This document shows positions 61,834 through 64,000 of a stretch of DNA of 64,000 bases, piece by piece. A model generated the notes under the pieces. That model was not told the origin of the DNA. It ran no database searches and was given only the letters and a program-made list of their open reading frames with translations. Numbering within the stretch: position 1 is the stretch's first letter; the number at the start of each line of letters is the position of its first letter. The DNA is from Curtobacterium sp. ER1/6 (lineage in GTDB: Bacteria > Actinomycetota > Actinomycetes > Actinomycetales > Microbacteriaceae): positions 310,001-374,000 of the forward strand of contig NZ_MJAK01000002.1 in assembly GCF_001742745.1 (NCBI RefSeq), read 5' to 3'. The position numbers and the translations under genes were made by a program.

Positions 61834-63198
61834 CTACCAGTCGTGGACGGTCCCGTCGGCCAGGCGGTTGAACGGCAGGTACGCCTGCTCGTAGGGGTAC
61901 TTCCCGGCCTCGTCGACGTCGAGCGTCACGCCGAGACCCGGCTCGTCGCCGGGGTGCAGGAAGCCGTCCCTGAACGTGAAGGTCTGCCGGAACACCTGGT
62001 TCGTCCGCGGCCCGTGCTGCATGTACTCCTGGATGCCGAAGTTGTGGATCGCGAGGCCGAGGTGCATCTGCGCCGCCAGGCCGACGGGCGAGATGTCGGT
62101 CGGTCCGTGGAAGCCGGACCTGACCTGGTAGAGCGCGGCGTAGTCCATGGTCTTCCGCAGCGGGGTGATGCCGCCCATGTGGGTGACGGCCCCGCGGACG
62201 TAGTCGATGAGCTGGTCGCGGATGATGTCCTTGAAGTCCCAGATCGTGTTGAAGACCTCGCCGATCGCGAGCGGCGTCGTGGTGTGCTGGCGGACGAGCT
62301 TCAGCGCCTCCTGGTTCTCGGCGGGGGTGCAGTCCTCGAGCCAGAACAGGTCGTACGGCTCGAGCGACTTGCCGAGCTTGGCGGCCTGCAGCGGGGTCAT
62401 CCGGTGGTGTCCGTCGTGCAGGAGCGGCAGCTCGGGGCCGAACTCGTTCCGCACCGCCTCGAACACCGTCGGCACGTGCCGGAGGTACGCGCGGGTGTCC
62501 CAGTCCTCCATCGCCGGGAACGCCCCGCGCTGTGCCGGCTCGAAGTCGTAGCGGACGCCCGCGTTCCCCGCGGTCGTCCTGTTGGAGGCGATGCCGTAGA
62601 TGCTCTCGAGCCCGGGGACGCCGGTCTGGACCCGGATGGAGCGGTAGCCCTCCTCCTGGTGCTCGCGGATCGAGTCGAACAGCTCGGGCAGCTCCTTGCC
62701 GGAGGCGTGCCCGTACGCCATGAGCCCGGTCCGGGAGGCGCCGCCGAGCAGCTGGTAGAGCGGCATGCCGGCGACCCTGGCCTTGATGTCCCACAGCGCC
62801 ATGTCGACCGCGGCGATCGCGGCCATCGTGACCGGACCCCGTCGCCAGTACGACGAGCGGTACAGGAACTGCCAGGCGTCCTCGATGCGCCCGGCGTCGC
62901 GACCCGCGAGCAGCGGGACGACGTGCTCGGTCAGGTACGCCGCGACGGCGAGCTCCCGACCGTTGAGCGTGGCGTCGCCGAGCCCGGTGACGCCGTCGAC
63001 GGTCGTGATCCGCAGCGTGACGAAGTTCCGGTCCGGGCTCGTCACGACGACCTCGGCCCGGTCGATCAGCTGGCCGCGGTCGGTCGAGGCCCAGGTGTCC
63101 GGCCGCCCCGTCCCCGCGCCGCTCGCCGATCCCCCGTCTCCCGCGCCGGGGAGCGGTGCGGCCGGGTCCGTGGTGCTCGCGTGGCTGGCGTCGGTCAT
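61834..63198 (-). CDS. RspA/ManD-type dehydratase of the enolase superfamily
   Basis: The 454-residue enzyme resembles D-mannonate dehydratase (ManD/RspA), which removes water from mannonate or gluconate. Metal ligands appear in [11 protein letters not shown] (Asp), FWLEDCTP (Glu) and AIGEVF (Glu). The family segments [28 protein letters not shown] and [12 protein letters not shown] are present. ManD members vary from highly active mannonate dehydratases to weakly active ones, so the substrate is open. The first 45 residues are a Gly/Ala/Asp-rich extension absent from typical members; a later start is possible. GAAGGAG lies upstream of the ATG. No uronate genes are adjacent. Confidence 0.88.
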   Translation of the reverse strand: MTDASHASTTDPAAPLPGAGDGGSASGAGTGRPDTWASTDRGQLIDRAEVVVTSPDRNFVTLRITTVDGVTGLGDATLNGRELAVAAYLTEHVVPLLAGRDAGRIEDAWQFLYRSSYWRRGPVTMAAIAAVDMALWDIKARVAGMPLYQLLGGASRTGLMAYGHASGKELPELFDSIREHQEEGYRSIRVQTGVPGLESIYGIASNRTTAGNAGVRYDFEPAQRGAFPAMEDWDTRAYLRHVPTVFEAVRNEFGPELPLLHDGHHRMTPLQAAKLGKSLEPYDLFWLEDCTPAENQEALKLVRQHTTTPLAIGEVFNTIWDFKDIIRDQLIDYVRGAVTHMGGITPLRKTMDYAALYQVRSGFHGPTDISPVGLAAQMHLGLAIHNFGIQEYMQHGPRTNQVFRQTFTFRDGFLHPGDEPGLGVTLDVDEAGKYPYEQAYLPFNRLADGTVHDW

Positions 63199-63266
63199 GC
63201 GGGGAACTCCTTCGTCGGCGGACCGCGGAGCGTACCGCGGCGGTGCGGGTGCGGTCACGGCGAGCG

Positions 63267-63286
63267 CGACGTGCACGTCGAGTCTG
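63267..63286 (-). promoter_or_regulatory. palindrome at the RspA/ManD gene promoter, candidate operator
   Basis: CGACGTGCACGTCG (63267-63280) is a perfect 14-bp palindrome placed directly downstream of a CAGACT -10-like box on the minus strand. A LacI- or GntR-type repressor site is plausible. No such regulator is next to it in the window. Confidence 0.35.
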
Positions 63287-63406
63287 CCCCGGGGGCGCCG
63301 GGATCGCCACGGAGTGGAGCGTCGTACGCAAGGCAGGAGCGGCGGGCATCGGACTGTCCGACGTGGATCCGTGGTGACCGGCAGCGGTCCGGGCGCGGCC
63401 GCGCGG

Positions 63407-63412
63407 TAACGT
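63407..63412 (+). promoter_or_regulatory. methyltransferase gene -10 box, leaderless type
   Basis: TAACGT, 7 nt before the GTG at 63420. Confidence 0.45.
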
Positions 63413-63419
63413 CGCGGGT

Positions 63420-64000
63420 GTGCACGAGGACCCCGCGGACCCGCTCCCCGTCGACCGTGGGGACCGCGCTCGCCGAGCCGGACGCCCGGTCGTCGAGGCC
63501 TACAGCGACCGAGCCGACGAGTACGCGCAGGTGCTCGGCTCGATGCACGCCGTGCACCCGGCGGACCGGTCGCTCGTCGAGTCGTGGGCGGACGGGGTCA
63601 CCGGCACGGTCCTGGACGCCGGGTGCGGCCCGGGGCACTGGACGGCGCACCTCGCCGGACGGGGGCACCCGGTCGTCGGTCTCGACAGCGTGCCGCGCTT
63701 CGTCGAGCTCGCCCGCGCGGCGGCACCGGACGTCGACTTCCGGGTGGGCTCCTTCGAAACCACCGGGCTGCCGGGCGACTCGATCGGCGGAGTGCTCTCC
63801 TGGTACTCGCTCGTGCACCACGCCCCCGACCGTGTCCCGGGAGCGCTGGCCGAGTTCCGCCGGGTCCTCGTGCCCGGAGGCGGCTTGCTGGTCGGGTTCT
63901 TCACGGGCGAGGCGCTCGAGCCGTTCGACCACGCCGTGACGACCGCCCACCGCTGGCCCGTGGCGCAGATGGTCGACGTCCTCGACGGCGCCGGGTTCAC
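63420..64000 (+). CDS. class I SAM-dependent methyltransferase, cut by the window edge
   Basis: The reading frame from GTG 63420 is open to the right edge (193 codons), so the 3' end is missing. It encodes [20 protein letters not shown], motif [36 protein letters not shown] and the post-motif strands [14 protein letters not shown] and [17 protein letters not shown]. This is the Methyltransf_11/25 pattern of small-molecule methyltransferases. The substrate cannot be told. A TAACGT box 7 nt upstream supports the start. Confidence 0.85.
   Translation, partial: MHEDPADPLPVDRGDRARRAGRPVVEAYSDRADEYAQVLGSMHAVHPADRSLVESWADGVTGTVLDAGCGPGHWTAHLAGRGHPVVGLDSVPRFVELARAAAPDVDFRVGSFETTGLPGDSIGGVLSWYSLVHHAPDRVPGALAEFRRVLVPGGGLLVGFFTGEALEPFDHAVTTAHRWPVAQMVDVLDGAGF

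Overview
The window looks like a chromosomal segment of a high-GC actinobacterium of the Microbacteriaceae, most likely Curtobacterium or a close relative. The reasons are the very high GC content, GTG starts, many -10 boxes sitting 6-7 nt from a start codon, mycothiol metabolism (Mca), a LAXTG sorting signal, and actinobacterial families (DUF4245, DUF4307, DUF501, DUF6264-like). I see no insertion sequence, prophage, CRISPR array or resistance island. Genus assignment and family names come from recognition, not database searches.

Layout. (1) 1-1026: a small membrane protein and a DnaQ-like exonuclease. (2) 1076-14161: a myo-inositol catabolism locus. A GntR regulator (IolR-type) is followed by a malonate-semialdehyde-decarboxylase-like tautomerase on its own promoter. 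Then comes a ten-gene minus-strand operon read from 14082 down to 2467: iolC, Cgl0158-type aldolase, iolA, iolB, iolD, iolE, iolG, iolH, a transaldolase-family gene and a second Gfo/Idh/MocA dehydrogenase. Most junctions overlap by 1-8 nt. TGT-N4-ACA sites sit at all three promoters. No transporter is present. (3) 14248-25523: housekeeping genes (rmuC, glpX, fba, apeB, ispH, xseA-xseB, carbonic anhydrase, fumC). (4) 25694-38877: PhoH2, a PLP enzyme, a cis-prenyltransferase, HlyIII, mca, greA, ilvA, an AI-2E-type permease, a frameshifted YcaQ-like gene, htpX-lemA. (5) 39114-50907: an Ig-like multispanning membrane protein, a ThrE exporter, a tRNA, ndh, DUF501, divIC, eno, hisS, a candidate small RNA, mazG, nhaA. 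(6) 50987-64000: mfd, a LAXTG-anchored beta-propeller protein, pth-rplY, a two-component system with a secreted protein, a coiled-coil protein, a RspA/ManD-type dehydratase, and a methyltransferase cut by the right edge.

How the parts fit. The inositol operon encodes oxidation (IolG), dehydration (IolE), ring opening (IolD), isomerisation (IolB), phosphorylation (IolC), a candidate class I lyase (Cgl0158-type and/or the transaldolase-like protein) and IolA, giving acetyl-CoA. The tautomerase offers a second fate for malonate semialdehyde. GlpX, Fba and Eno belong to central carbon flow.

The most unusual non-coding features are three families of dispersed intergenic palindromes, mostly at convergent gene ends; about nineteen genes whose -10-like box lies 6-7 nt before the start codon; two tandem hairpins upstream of fumC with a compensatory base-pair change; stop-codon-spanning tandem duplications; a greA leader hairpin; a long rplY leader; and a promoter-plus-hairpin unit between hisS and mazG.
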